Below are positions 17,814-28,830 of a stretch of DNA of 64,000 bases, one piece after another (the first letter of the stretch is position 1; each line of letters begins with the position of its first letter). Source of the DNA: Symbiodinium natans. Its lineage: Eukaryota > Sar > Dinophyceae > Suessiales > Symbiodiniaceae. The stretch is from assembly GCA_905221605.1 (NCBI GenBank), contig CAJNDS010000620.1:10001-74000 (forward strand). Reading direction: 5' to 3'. The notes under the pieces are model-generated. The model searched no databases. It was not told the DNA's origin and worked only from the letters and a program-made list of their open reading frames with translations. Made by a program: the position numbers and the translations under genes.

Positions 17814-18893
17814 TCACACCGACAGCTTGCTCGGGCCTTTGTGGTGCACCACGGGGTGAGCACCGGCAGCGGGGAACTCCGTGGTGGCCGCCGTCTGCAG
17901 GAAGGATTCCCCGCCCTTGATCGCTTGAGTCGCCAACTTGGAGGCTACCATGGCAAAGGACGCGATGAACTCCTCGAAGATGTCGCCCAAATGGTTCAAG
18001 AAGTTCAGGGGAGGGACACTTCCGATGATCTTGTAGCCCAGGCACTGGACCACGTCACCTTCGGCTGCTGCCTCGGAGCACTGCATCAACTCCGTGCCCA
18101 TCTTGACCATGTTCGCCACAGAATTCGGATGGCTGCTTCCGAGAAGTTGCATATGCGCGGGCAGAAGGCTCAAGATCTGGCCATGGGCAACTCTCTGCAC
18201 TAAGTGAGGCAAGAGACTCAAGATCTGGCCATTGGCAAGCTGTTTCACCGGGTTCGGCAAGAGATTCAAGATCTGGCCATTGACGAGCTGTTTCACCGGG
18301 TCCGGCAGGAGGCTCAAGATCTGGCCATTGACAAGCTTATTCACCTGGTCCGGCAAGAGGCTCAAGATCTCGCCGTTGGCAAGCTTGTTCACACGGTCGT
18401 TCAAGAGCCTCATGATCTCGCCGTTGGCAAGCTTGTTCACACGGTCCCCCAACAGATGAAAGATATGGCCATTCGCCACGGTCTTTATGGGGTCTGGCAT
18501 CCAGTGCAGCGGCGGCGCGAGGGCATGGACCCAGCGGCCAAGACATTGGATCAATTGATGGTGGTGGCCCCGGTGGGGGCAATGCATCAACTCCCATCCG
18601 ACGCTGAACACTGTCCGGACAGCTTCGTGATGTGAAGAAGCAACTGTTCTCACAGTCTGAGGCATCAAGTCCAGAACTTTTCCCTGCGCCACCATCGCCA
18701 TTTTGTGAGGCCACCAGACATTTCTGTTGCCAAAGTTGAAATCGAACAACGTGGCCTTCTGCCCCAGCAACGAAATTTCGCAACGAACGTGGCCAAACCC
18801 CACATGGAGTCCGAAGTCGTCTGGGTTCCAAAAAATCAAGCACAGATTCAAGTCTATAAACGGAAATTTAGCATTCCCCTCCGACAATCCCAC
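17814..18893 (-). CDS. Exon with seven 16-residue (48-bp) repeats, unknown function
   Basis: The 359-codon frame begins with a segment containing LCLIFWNPDDFGLHVGFGHV and LFDFNFGNRNVWWP, then VLDLMPQTVRTVASSHHEAV. At about 18165-18500 follow at least seven 16-residue repeats of consensus VNKLANGEILSLLPDQ, with Val/Leu at fixed spacing and a conserved N-G. The end is hydrophobic-helical (FLNHLGDIFEEFIASFAMVA). The repeat period suggests a solenoid or a lipid-facing amphipathic helix array. A further exon-like frame lies just upstream at 18915-19130 (VQIGFVARTTIDTVQKAMAI), separated by short non-coding DNA with a TTTATAG acceptor. Family not recognised. Confidence 0.55.
   Translation of the reverse strand: MGLSEGNAKFPFIDLNLCLIFWNPDDFGLHVGFGHVRCEISLLGQKATLFDFNFGNRNVWWPHKMAMVAQGKVLDLMPQTVRTVASSHHEAVRTVFSVGWELMHCPHRGHHHQLIQCLGRWVHALAPPLHWMPDPIKTVANGHIFHLLGDRVNKLANGEIMRLLNDRVNKLANGEILSLLPDQVNKLVNGQILSLLPDPVKQLVNGQILNLLPNPVKQLANGQILSLLPHLVQRVAHGQILSLLPAHMQLLGSSHPNSVANMVKMGTELMQCSEAAAEGDVVQCLGYKIIGSVPPLNFLNHLGDIFEEFIASFAMVASKLATQAIKGGESFLQTAATTEFPAAGAHPVVHHKGPSKLSV
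18165..18500. repeat. 48-bp tandem repeat (about 7 copies), coding on the minus strand
   Basis: Degenerate units built on CTCAAGATCTGGCCATTGGC...AAGCTGTTCACC. Since 48 is a multiple of three the protein repeat is 16 residues. Confidence 0.85.
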
Positions 18894-18914
18894 AAAACCC
18901 TATCTAAGACCCCA

Positions 18915-19265
18915 TCAGAGCATGATCAGCAAGTCGCTTATTGCCATCCACGGCTTGTTTGATATAGGGCACCATGCACGCCAATCCGTGAAGCCGCGGA
19001 TGAGGATGGCCATTGCTTTTTGCACAGTGTCGATGGTGGTCCGAGCCACGAAGCCGATCTGGACAAGTGGGAAGAATTGCTGAAGGACATTTTTGGCTGC
19101 ATCGTGTTCCCGGTTCCATCTCGGAGGTGTCTTCAGTCTGGTGTTGTGAACTTGCTTTGCACTTGTTTTTCCGTGCATGTTGCTTGCCTTGGTTTTGGTG
19201 TTTGCTCTCCGGATATTGATATGGCATGCCCCGTCGGCTTTTGTCCTTGTCCCAATGGACCTCAC
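18915..19265 (-). CDS. Probable exon upstream of the 48-bp repeat exon
   Basis: A 116-codon frame. The part at about 19110-18915 is well composed (AAKNVLQQFFPLVQIGFVAR, then TVQKAMAILIRGFTDWRAWC). The first 50 codons are less convincing. Same strand and 22 bp from the next frame, so likely one gene interrupted by an intron. Function unknown. Confidence 0.4.
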   Translation of the reverse strand: MRSIGTRTKADGACHINIRRANTKTKASNMHGKTSAKQVHNTRLKTPPRWNREHDAAKNVLQQFFPLVQIGFVARTTIDTVQKAMAILIRGFTDWRAWCPISNKPWMAISDLLIML

Positions 19266-19433
19266 GCGTAGGTCTTCAAGTCAGGTATCGACGGACACTA
19301 CTCTTCTGTTGCTTTTGCAGACGATGTAAAAGTCAAAGACACATTGCCGTCCGATGACAATCGACGACCAACATGAATACCATGCTTTGTCTTCACCACG
19401 GCAGGTTGTCGGATTGATTTTCACTGATGATCA

Positions 19434-19434
19434 G

Positions 19435-19467
<33 letters not shown>

Positions 19468-19477
19468 CTCTCTCTCT
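19434..19477. repeat. (TA)n followed by (CT)n microsatellite
   Basis: About 14 TA units then about 7 CT units. Confidence 0.95.
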
Positions 19478-20031
19478 CCTTCAGTGTCGGGTGTGTCGGT
19501 ATCACGGTCGGCAGACTCTGCACGCGACCTCCTCGCCTTGTCCGTGGCTTTCTCGTAGGCATCTCCAAGTTTTCCGAGGTGGCCGGTCAGGAACTCTGAG
19601 GCATCACCTGGCCAAGCCGGGCACAGAGGGGAAAAGGGTTTCCCAAAGATCAGGCGGAGCGGGGAGTTTCGGGCTTCGGGAGGTCATGCTCTCATCAAAC
19701 CAAAGAAGCAGTTCTGAAAGCAAACAGGCCAACAAGCTCAGGAAACAGCCAGAGAGAGAGGGAGCAGACCAATAGTAACCAGGTCGTCTCAGGTCTCTCG
19801 CCTTGCTGACCACAACGCCTTCCAAAACAACGAAGTTTACTAAGACACAGAGCCTGATCGGCTCGCAACCCTTCCTAAACCCTTAGTTTTGACATCCTAG
19901 CTCCTGGGAGAAGTCGACACCTAAATGCCAACACGGCAGATGCCAACAAGGCAGAAACACAATCGAGTAGTCAAAACTGTGGTTGACAATCCGGTTTGAG
20001 CACGTTACTCTGTTACAGTTGATCTTGAGTC

Positions 20032-20421
20032 ATGAACACTCTGCTTTGGTACCGGCTGCCTTTGAGGCTACGAACGGACATTCCTTTGCTTGGTATCCTT
20101 CTTTGGCAGCTGGAGAATCTGCAACCCATTGGGGCATGCATGAATACAGGTAAAGTTCAGCTCCGAAAAACTCTGAAAGTTACAACCTGCTCAGCCTTCA
20201 CGGCAGTGTTGGGACCAGCTCTCACAAGTGATGAAGACTTGAAAAAGCATCCGGCAAGTCTAGCTGCAATGGAGTTCTTGAAGCATCAGGAAGCAGAGCT
20301 GTGTACTGTTAAGGGCTTGCCGACGGAATATGGAACACAGGATAGATACTTTGTTCCATTTTCAAAACCGGTCAGTTGTAATGTGGATTGGTCACTTGGA
20401 ATATGTACATTTGCAAAATGA
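20032..20421 (+). CDS. Possible exon, unknown product
   Basis: A 129-codon ORF whose centre (about 20160-20375) reads VTTCSAFTAVLGPALTSDED then SLAAMEFLKHQEAELCTVKG, a coding-like composition, preceded by a TACAG acceptor-like site at about 20150. First 40 codons may be spurious. No domain recognised. The flanks 19478-20031 and 20422-20564 show nothing clear. Confidence 0.3.
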   Translation: MNTLLWYRLPLRLRTDIPLLGILLWQLENLQPIGACMNTGKVQLRKTLKVTTCSAFTAVLGPALTSDEDLKKHPASLAAMEFLKHQEAELCTVKGLPTEYGTQDRYFVPFSKPVSCNVDWSLGICTFAK

Positions 20422-20564
20422 ATGTGAATAATCAAACAAATGAATAGAAGCAAGTGCATGAAGAAGTATGCCTCGGGCGAGGATACCTCAACCATGCAAT
20501 CACAAAGCATCTATGTAATAAAGTTCCAAATGCAAAAAACAGACAACGACCTGTGACGCCGACT

Positions 20565-20760
20565 CCGAATTCGTGAAGAAGCCGCATTGCTTCAGGTCCT
20601 TTAGGCGACGCCGAATTACGCCGCCGCCTTGTCTGACACAGAATTATATCCTGACGCAGAAGTGGGTCGTGACGCCTAGATTGCCCGCATTTGGTCGTGA
20701 CGCCAAATTGTGACGCAGCATTGGGTGGTGACGCCGAATTGCTGACGCCGCATTCCTAAG
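20565..20760. repeat. Degenerate TGACGCCGAATT repeat
   Basis: Seven to nine imperfect copies of a 10-12 bp motif (GACGCCGAATT, GACGCAGCATT, GACGCCAAATT) with irregular 15-30 bp spacing. Confidence 0.6.
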
Positions 20761-22508
20761 AGCTTGGATTGGTTGTAAGTGAGCGTAAAAACTAGAAAAT
20801 TGGCTATGTTTGGGTCTATGTTTTGTAATCTTTACTTTCAGTTAGGGGACGTAATGGCTACTTATAAAATTCTGTCGGGTGGACTTGTGCAACTTGTGTT
20901 CTACATTACCTACGATCACCAACAAAGATGAAACCAGTGTTCATACCCCCCGATCTTGGTCTCGAAGCAATGTTTTCTTAGTACAGACATGTACAGACAG
21001 CGAGCACGATCTTCGACCAAAAACTCGACGCCGTTTTTGCTTTCAGGAGGCTTCGGTTGATACATATATATATATATATATATACATATATGTGTGTGTA
21101 TCTATATATCTATTATTTTGTTATTATTCTGACAACGACAACAAAAATAATATGTGTATAAATATATATATATATATATATGTATACGGTGCTGCAGCTG
21201 CTGGTCCTGCACCGCCAACCAAAACCAGGGGACCTCGTGACCTGGTGTGGGGTAACTTGTTGTCTCCGAGTGGGGACGTATGGTTTATTATAGTGCAGCC
21301 CACAGCCTCAAAAAGACAGACTTACTAAGAATTTGGATTGCTTGTAAGTGACTTGCATCGCATCGCAGAGCGTCCGCTGCGGATATAAGTACACCACCAC
21401 AGTTGGAATACTAGTACCAATCGGAGTTTAAAACATACGGTTTCGCATACAAGAAAACGCAAACCAGCACTTGGCATACTGTCAAAAACATGTGATTCCG
21501 AAAACAGATTTCGCATTCCATGTGCGAGCCCCGTGAGAGTAGGGCTGGTGTTGCAGCCGAGCAGCCTATAAATCCTGGAATGATCTTGGATGACACCGAG
21601 TCGTCCATGTGGTCCTGGATAGGAGGAAAGATATGTAAACAACCAGGGCCAGCTGTAAATCCCGGCTAGAGCGGCATGGCCGCGTGGAAACACAGAGACG
21701 TGGGTAGGTGGTGCGATCTATCGCCAAATATTAATCTCAGTTCGCACCACCCTTGTCATCGTGATCCCCAAGTGGATTTTCACCTAAGACGTCATCATCA
21801 TTGTCATCTGAGCAGCAAGATGTAACCATCTCTGATGATAGAAAACACAGAAGCCCACGGGAATGTCGTGCCATGTCTAAGGAAGAGACATCCAAATCCG
21901 ACTCTGCCGGGCGAGGAAGGCACGCTGCTCCAGCTGTCTGAACAAAAACATGTGCTATGTCTGTGAGACGAGGAGGCCCCACCGGATCGCAAGTTTGAAG
22001 TGCAGCATTTGTACGACCACATGACACCCATGCAGTGATCACCCCATCAAGGGCTGCTACTGTTTCGGGTTGTCTATCTCACACCTGACTATAAGAGTGG
22101 AGACAAAGGCCAGGCCAGCAGAATTGTGGGACACTTCGGGGCAAAACACGACAGGCCTGGCTAAGCAGCACCCACCAGCGAGGTCAGCGAAAAGAAAGCC
22201 CGACATAGCAACAAAAACTTTACAAGTGCTGCTGCTCCCCAGCCTGAGGAAAACAAAAGATATGCTGAGCTGTGTAAGGCGTGTCCTCGTGAGAGTTCGC
22301 CTTCCGATTCTCCGCCCGTTTCTGAAGCATCTCCGCCTGTAAGAAGCTGCACTTCACAAGGGTCCGAGCAGTCCAAAACAGCCCCAAACCCGGACACCAC
22401 ACGTTCTACTACTCCATACTACTCCTCAAGATGTTATGAAAAGCGACCCACAAGACCCCACTTCGGCCGTGAAACGTACTTTGCCCGCAATTTCAAGGAA
22501 GGATCATG
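20761..22508. other. No recognisable gene; two (TA)n microsatellites
   Basis: (TA)n runs near 21061-21091 and 21162-21190. Several 60-120 codon ORFs are present without family resemblance or consistent strand. Confidence 0.4.
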
Positions 22509-23104
22509 TTACCTGACACAATGCTGCTGAAGCTGAAGCTGAAGCCATGCAAGAGATCCCTTAGTTGGGGAGGCATCCCCTGGTTTCTCATTCCCAGCCT
22601 GACTCTTGGCGTCGGGCTCCGGGTGGAACTCTCCTTGGCTGTTGGACTCTTCGCAGTCTTGGCGGAGACAAAAAAAGAAGCCTGGCTCTTCTGGGGTCCA
22701 TCTGACATGTCTCGGTGCTTGAGTTGGTGAGCTTGTTTCTGGACGACGCCCTTGAGAATGTCTTGGACCTCCTGGCAAGATGCATCGATTCCAACTTGAC
22801 AGTTGGCTGCATGCTAGGATGCTCACGCAAGATCTGCTGTTGGGGGTCCCCCTATGTCCCCCTCCTGCATGTGCGCAGCAGGGTCCGTCTGCAGAAGTGT
22901 TACCTGGCTGTCCTTGTGGTCGGCGTCCAGGTGCTCCTGGGGTGGAGAGCTTCATCTGGTGGGTGGGAATATGCCATGATGTGACAGGGATCTGCAAAAG
23001 CTCCTTGACGGTCTTCTCGAGGGACACGATCTTAGCTTGCTGCAATTCACAGAGCGTCTCGAGCTGTGTGACCTTCAGCATCAAGAACTCGAGGGTCCTG
23101 CATG
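22509..23104 (-). CDS. Probable exon with short coiled coil, continuing the signal-peptide gene
   Basis: After a CATGCAG acceptor at about 23104 the minus strand encodes VTQLETLCELQQAKIVSLEK and TVKELLQ, a regular Leu heptad coiled coil of about 30 residues, then Pro/Gly/Ser-rich sequence of doubtful coding value to 22509. It follows the signal-peptide exon at 23250-23568 on the same strand. Confidence 0.4.
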
Positions 23105-23568
23105 AAGGTGGGGTGCACAGTCACTATGGTGGACATTGTGGGAAACATGGGTGTCGCCCCCCTTTCGTAGCGGTTCAGATCATTGATGATCATTTGCAAA
23201 AACCGGGAGTGAAAGCAGAGTTCTCTCGCACATGCAAAGGGGCGGCTCCTTCCCAAGCCACCCAACCCTTCGGCGTCGGTTTCATTCGCATTCTCACCCG
23301 TCTCGTTCGCATTCTCACCCGTCTCGTTTTCACGGGTCTTGTTCAATGCCGGATCAGGGATCGAGTTCATTTGCTTGATGTCGTAAGCCATGTTGTCGGC
23401 GATGGCTTTGTTCGCGAGCTGGGTCACCGTCGAGTTGTTCGAATTGATCATCTCGATCGGGAAATCGCCGGTCTTGAATGCCATCGCAGTTGTCAGCCAT
23501 CCCATCCAAGCTGTCATTAAAAACAAGGAGCGCAAGCGCCCTGGCCGTGGCCCAGGCATCGCAGCCAA
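23105..23568 (-). CDS. Probable first exon of a secreted glycoprotein
   Basis: From ATG 23568 the protein begins MAAMPGPRPGRLRSLFLMTA followed by WMGWLTTAMAF, a typical signal peptide (basic n-region, hydrophobic core, small residues before cleavage). The mature part has many N-glycosylation sequons (NNSTVT, NKT, and an ENETGENANETGENANET repeat from a 21-bp duplication at about 23280-23325). Coding quality falls after about 23180. Product would be secreted or surface-bound. It may be the 5' exon of the long minus-strand gene further left, which I cannot prove. Confidence 0.5.
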
Positions 23569-23814
23569 AGGCTCGCTTGCACGGCCGATGAGCTCGGGAA
23601 AAAACCTCCACGGAGCTCGATTGCTACGTTGAAGATGAAAACGAAGATGAACTAAAAACAGCTGAGATCAACATGCTGCGGTCCACTCGAAGGGTCACGG
23701 TGCCACATGCCAAGGCTGTGCATGCAATCTCGCCAAGACCTGCTAGTAACACCTGGCTGCCTCTCCGGTGCTTCTGGCTGCTGAATGTGCATGGTTTCGG
23801 CCTACCCTAACATA

Positions 23815-24250
23815 CTATAAACCCTAAACCCTATATAACGAATATTTTGAGGCCTACACCCTAAATAGTATTCTAAACCCTAAACCCTATAATATTCTGA
23901 CCCCTAAACCCTACAAGATTAAATACCCTAAACCCTAAAATATGAAAAACCTAAGCCCTCTAGTTTTCCCATGATGTAGCACAGGGGCGTAAAGAACTAG
24001 GAATGTTATCCCTTGAGGCCCGAATTTTCGTATACCAGAAAACAAGCATATTAACATACCCAAAATCTTGCTGTTGAGGCCCCTATCATTCTCTTCAAGC
24101 TTCACCCTAAACCCACCCTAACCCCTTCCCCCTCCCCCCCGAAGCAGCCGATGCTTTCACTCGCTGCTTGCAGGAAGGGTTCAGCGTCGCTCGCTTGGGG
24201 GTTCAGGCGTAAGCTTAGGGTTTCGGGAAACCCTAAACACATAAACCCTA
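23815..24250. repeat. Interstitial telomere-like CCCTAAA repeats
   Basis: At least ten scattered CCCTAAA / TAAACCCTA copies among AT-rich spacers, ending with a perfect 10-bp inverted repeat TTAGGGTTTC / GAAACCCTAA at 24215-24236. Dinoflagellates use the TTTAGGG telomere repeat. Confidence 0.8.
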
Positions 24251-24507
24251 TAAACTTGCGCCGGAGCACAAGGCGGCGTAGTAGTCCTGGGCCTGGGCCA
24301 TCCCCGAGATGGGGCGGATCCGGGACATGCCAAAAACTTTAGTGCCCTCAGTGCCCTCAGGAATTTTCTTTTTTTGGACTGCGCGAGGCACTGTGTCGTG
24401 CCCATCGGCACCGGCGTGTGAGAAACCTATTCCTTCTGTAAAAAGGCCGATATTACAGACTAAATAAACAATATAGCACAAAAGAACGAAGATTAAAACG
24501 GCCATCG

Positions 24508-26537
24508 TCAGAAGTGCAGGTGAAGCCGCATCGAAAGAAAGGCAGCTTTCAGGGTCTTAGGTTTCTGGAACCAGGAGTTAGCATGGACTTTAGTTACTGG
24601 TCTAGGAGGCTTGTGTAGAACTTGACACCAAACAGAACGTTCATGAGCAGCTTTGGTGACTTGCCTGCACAAGAGGGTGTTGTCCATGTGGACCAAGGAG
24701 GCGGAAGGGCTGTGTCGGACATTGTCCGCCGACGGAATTGAAAAGAAGTTCTGAGTAAGGTCGGTGTGCGCTGGAGCTGCATCCGACTCGAGGTGGGAGG
24801 GGCGGGAGGATGCCTCAGTCATGCATGATTCGCTCCAGTGATCTCGGGGTCGGCCCCGTCTGTTGCGGCCTGTGACATGACGATATGCCGTGGCGGCCTG
24901 GAAGGTGGAAGCATATTCAAGTGAATCCCGGTGTCTTAGGAGATGTCCAAACAATTGCAATCGCTGATGGGAATAAAGCTGAGAGGGCGGTTGAACCCGT
25001 CGTGAGGAAAAAGCAAGATCCGCGAGGTACTGGTTGGAACAATCTGCCTGCCTCCGTAGGCTCTATAACCCGATGGTAAAAGGAGGATTTAACTTTAAAG
25101 ATTCTTCTGACCTGTTTGTAGTAAATAGAATCGAGATGTATTAGCTGGGCTGGGGAGAGCTGTACACTTTCCATGGAGGACATAAGTATTGACTGTATTA
25201 TTGATCTATAGACGAGAAGCTTCCAGGATGGAGGTAGGCACGAGTGAGACATCAGAGGTTTGAGCTTTTTGGCGGCAGAAACTGCCTGCGAGATGCGGTA
25301 ACGTAGATGTTTATCATTGGAGCAACTATCATCCAAATACGCTCCCAGGTATTTTACCTCAGAAGCTAGAGGTATGGGCGAACCTTGTTGTATGTTTCCA
25401 CCACATTGCGGGCATGAACATAGTTGACTGGGATCGAGCGCATAATGAACGTGCTGCTGCGAGTTAAGATGGAGATGTTCGCATTTGTCTTCATGAAGGT
25501 GGAGGCCTCTTTGAGCACCCTAATACTGCACAAGGTGAAGGAGGCGATCTAATTATGAGGCAGAGCAGGAGAGTAGAACAGTGTCATCTGCATACTCTAA
25601 ATCCCATAGAGGATGGGGGACTTGGAAGACTCCTGCTATTTGTCCGTATAGTTCCTGATATTTGGACTCCTCGTCCGCGAACAGATGGGTCAGCACAAAA
25701 CTAAACAAGTAAGGAGAAAGCGGACATCCCTGCCGAAGCCCTTTGGTTTGAGTGAAGGTGGATGAGCGTTGAGAAGAATCCCAGGAAGTCTGGCCGAACA
25801 CCTCAAGGAGGCGACGGAGCACATGGATTGGCTGAGAAGTAGACCGACGTTTGCGAAAACCAAATTGGGTAGAGCGGAGGCGACTATCCATGTATTGCTC
25901 AAGCCTGGATTGTTTCATTGACGCGAAGATTTTGTATGAAATATTGGTGAGTGAGACAGGTCGATAGTTGGAAAGGAGCCGGGTACCTTTATTGTGATCT
26001 TGCACCAACATAACTACTTCCGAAAAGAGCCAACTCGAGGGTCGGTACATGTTTCAAAGCGCTGATTATAGTGATCCAGGAGATACATTTTGAGTATATA
26101 TGGAGCATGACGATAGAGTTCGCCAGGGAGAGCATTGGGACCGGGGGATTTTCCGGGTTTAAGTTTTCGCAAGGCTATATCCAGGTCAGTCATGGTGAAC
26201 GGGCGATCCATGGGGTATATCGTGCTGCTGTGGGTATAATTGGGTCAGAAGAGGAGAACCAAACCTTTTGGGCTAGAGAATCAGCGAAGGTAGAGGCACG
26301 CTTGTCTTTAGACACAAGAGAGCCCGATCTGTCAAAGAGGCCAGTGGTACGTGGACGGACTTCGGATTTGATCTGCCGGGTATGGCGCCACTGGTTAACA
26401 CTCCTACCATGGAAACCCGTATACAGATTATTGGAAATAGACAGCTTGTTATCGTTGCGAGCACTCTTTTTGACACGCTTACAGTCGCGCTTCAGCTGGG
26501 AAAGGTCTGTATACTGGGTCTGCTGAAACGTCTTCAT
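24508..26537 (-). pseudogene. Reverse transcriptase of a non-LTR element, multiply frameshifted
   Basis: Pieces in several frames cover an RT: LDIALRKLKPGKSPGPNALP (start of the palm), NYRPVSLTNISYKIFASMKQ, FGFRKRRSTSQPIHVLRRLL, GLRQGCPLSPYLFSFVL, and catalytic EYADDTVLL at about 25580. Then a thumb-like region (YRISQAVSAAKKLKPLMSHS) and a tail with FGHLLRHRDS and GRNRRGRPRDHW, typical of LINE C-termini. The segment that should carry the first catalytic Asp (DxxKAFD) is missing between LLEVFG and the GLRQGC block, so an internal deletion inactivates it. At least three frame changes. Confidence 0.75.
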
Positions 26538-26689
26538 TTAAGAGAGTATGCGTCGATATCCAAGGCTTTTTCGCGGCAAGAGGAAGGCAAGGTATGAGTG
26601 GTAGCGATTGGGTCATGGGCTTAGTGAACTATATCCCATATCCGGAGGAGATAGACTGGCAGCTGGAGTAACACTGAACCTGCCCCCAA

Positions 26690-27080
26690 CGTCGAGCGGG
26701 TGTAGATGCCTTGTTTGGCCGGTCTATCCGCAACTTCATTTCCGGGAACGCCAACATGGGATGGGATCTTTCGTACATCAACGTGATACTGTGTGCGAAG
26801 AGCAACGAAATATTGTTGCGCAAGGTGGGTGTGAAACTGGAATATAGAACTGCCCAGTAGGAGATCACGGGCGTATTGGGAATCAGTATAGACTATGAGC
26901 GGGAGCCTCTAGGGCAGTTGGAGTAACACAGGAGATAATCAAATAACTCCACAAAGCCCATTAACTCTCCAGTATTATTAGACCCAACCAAAAGTTCATC
27001 CGAAATTGGGGAGTTAGATTTTACTGTCCCACAGGAGGGAGTCCATCGAGAATCCAAAAGGTGGTGAGAACAAAGCCCCA
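26690..27080 (-). pseudogene. RNase H domain fragment
   Basis: In one frame: SNNTGELMGFVELFDYLL (the NNxxEL...E helix). In another: PLIVYTDSQYARDLL (TDS strand) and IPSHVGVPGNEVADRPAKQG (HxGxxGNExAD...A block). These are the conserved acidic and His regions of RNase HI. One frameshift near 26900. It sits about 150 bp upstream of the pre-RT segment on the same strand. Confidence 0.75.
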
Positions 27081-27488
27081 ACCTGCAGGATTATCAAAGA
27101 AGACCTATTTGGGCATGAGCCATCAGTATATGCAATGTAGTCGGACGTGTGGATAACTGGGTTTCAGCATTCAAGAGCAAGACTTCTAACTTGTGAAGTC
27201 TTTCCAAGAAGGCCCATCGCGTGTTTTTGGGGGGAGACGCTAAGTACAGATATTAAAGTGTAAACTAAATGTCTAGAATTTGTAATCTGTTGAAAGATAG
27301 AGCCCTTAAAGAAGATCTCACGGCGTACAGATGGGGGAACCATCACATAATAAATGGCTGTCCATTGACCCACATTAGTAGATTCAAGGAGATGGTCCTG
27401 ACATGTCATTTCTTTAAGGAACGGGAGATTGTTTAAAGTAAAATGGGGTCAAAGAAAGGCATGGAGAAAGTTATACAAGTAGACAGCC

Positions 27489-27949
27489 TCTCTCTTAAGT
27501 AGACACCTTTTTGACCCTCTGGAGACTATCCAGAGCCAGAATGAATCATATTGAATTCCTGCACTTCTGACGCTGAAAAAACCAATCTCGAAACAGAGAT
27601 GAAGCAGCAAGGCCACAGGCTCAAAACAAATTTGCCCTATAGGCCAAAAAAAGTGTTCGCAGAAGGAATCGCCCAGAAATGCCCTCCTGGAGCTTCGGGG
27701 GTTATCCGGGCGCCCTCCTTTTTGCACCCCGAAGCTCCAACACGACATTACTGGGCGATTTTTTCGACGGATCGCTCCACTTTTTATGGCCTTGAAGGGC
27801 AAATTTGCTTTGGGTCTGTGGTCTTGCTGCTCCATCTCTGTTTCGAGATTGGTTTTTTCAGCGTCAGAAGTGCAGGAATTCGATATGATTCATTCTGGCT
27901 CTGGATAGTCTCTGGAGGGTCAAAAAGGTGTCTACTTAAGAGAGAGCAT
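27489..27949. mobile_element. Fold-back (long inverted repeat) element
   Basis: Left arm begins CTCTCTCTTAAGTAGACACC at about 27489; right arm ends with the reverse complement GGTGTCTACTTAAGAGAGAG at about 27949. Arms stay complementary through the TTCGAGATTGG/CCAATCTCGAA region and inwards through TCGCCCAG...GGAGCTTCGGGG, leaving a loop of roughly 40 bp. Arms are about 210 bp and diverged. A single-arm relative occurs at 40084-40226. Confidence 0.8.
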
Positions 27950-27959
27950 GGCCGTGCCG

Positions 27960-28700
27960 GCCTATTTTGACAAATTGACAGAATTGACATTTTCCATCCA
28001 AAGCGTCAATTGTTAAAATGGATCTACACGTTCTGTGGGCTTTAAAAGGAACAGAAATTGACACAATTGACAAAATTGACCACAAAATTGGCTGAGCAAT
28101 AAAAATTGATTTTTTTTATCTGTGTAAAAATGCATTCCAAGAACAGCTGAGGAGAGCACCCGATCAACGTGCAAGAGAGACTCAATGCGCCGCAAGCTCT
28201 CAGAAAATTTGACGCGTCAATTTTGTCAATTTTGTCAAATCTTGCATTTTGGAAGGCCCATGGCTGTGGACGCATTTCAGCGCTTGACAGTTTTGCTCAA
28301 AAAATGTCAATGCGTCAAGACCCCCTTTCGACGTGCAAGAGAGACTCAATGCGCCGCAAGCTCTTAAGAAAATTTGGCGCGTCAATTTTGTCAATTTTGT
28401 CCAATCTTGCCTTTTACAAGAGCTACGACCCCTGTGGGTGCATTATGGCACTTGACAATTTTGTCAAATGTGTCAATTCTGTCAACAGTGTTAACTTGCT
28501 GTGCTCTGGTGGGTCAAAAAAAAAGGTGTCTAACATCAGAGAGAGTCCATGCATCCTCTCCTGCACATGCTTGCACACTGGACGGACCGACACGCCATAC
28601 GCCAACTATCTTGTTTGACAAAATTGACGTTCTTGACGTTTTTGACGCCTCGTTTTTTTCTCTCGAGATTTTTCCATGTATTCTCTCCTGCACATGCTCT
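27960..28700. repeat. TTGACAAAATTGACA / TGTCAATTTTGTCAA repeats with a tandem duplication
   Basis: Dense 9-bp-period GACAAAATT motifs on both strands. A roughly 165-bp block (CGTGCAAGAGAGACTCAATGCGCCGCAAGCTC... TTTTGTCAATTTTGTC) starts at about 28170 and again at about 28335. Another end motif GGTCAAAAAAAAAGGTGTCT at about 28510 resembles the fold-back terminus. Confidence 0.75.
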
Positions 28701-28727
28701 TACATTGGACAGGCAGAAGAGTACGCG

Positions 28728-28830
28728 CCCCCCGTTGAGCCCCAAATGAACCCCGGCTGAGCCCGCGCTGAGCCCCAGATGAGCTCCAGATGAGCTCCGG
28801 CTGAGCTCCGGCTGCCGGGATGAGCCCCTG
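28728..28830. repeat. Degenerate GAGCCCCAGAT/GAGCTCCGGCT tandem repeat
   Basis: About nine copies of an 11-12 bp unit (TGAGCCCCAGA, TGAGCTCCGGC). Confidence 0.75.

Larger units (their letters stand above)
24500..27410 (-). mobile_element. Decayed LINE-like element with RNase H upstream of RT
   Basis: Minus-strand fragments in order: an unassigned coding-like stretch (27409-27164), RNase H (about 27060-26700), pre-RT (26537-26060), RT (26050-25553), thumb-like region (25336-24917) and C-terminal tail (24960-24508). They are in different frames. Ends and target duplication were not identified. Confidence 0.6.

Noticed and set aside
22070-22400. Short ORFs on both strands near 22.1-22.4 kb
   Set aside because: No conserved motif, no splice context and competing frames of equal length.
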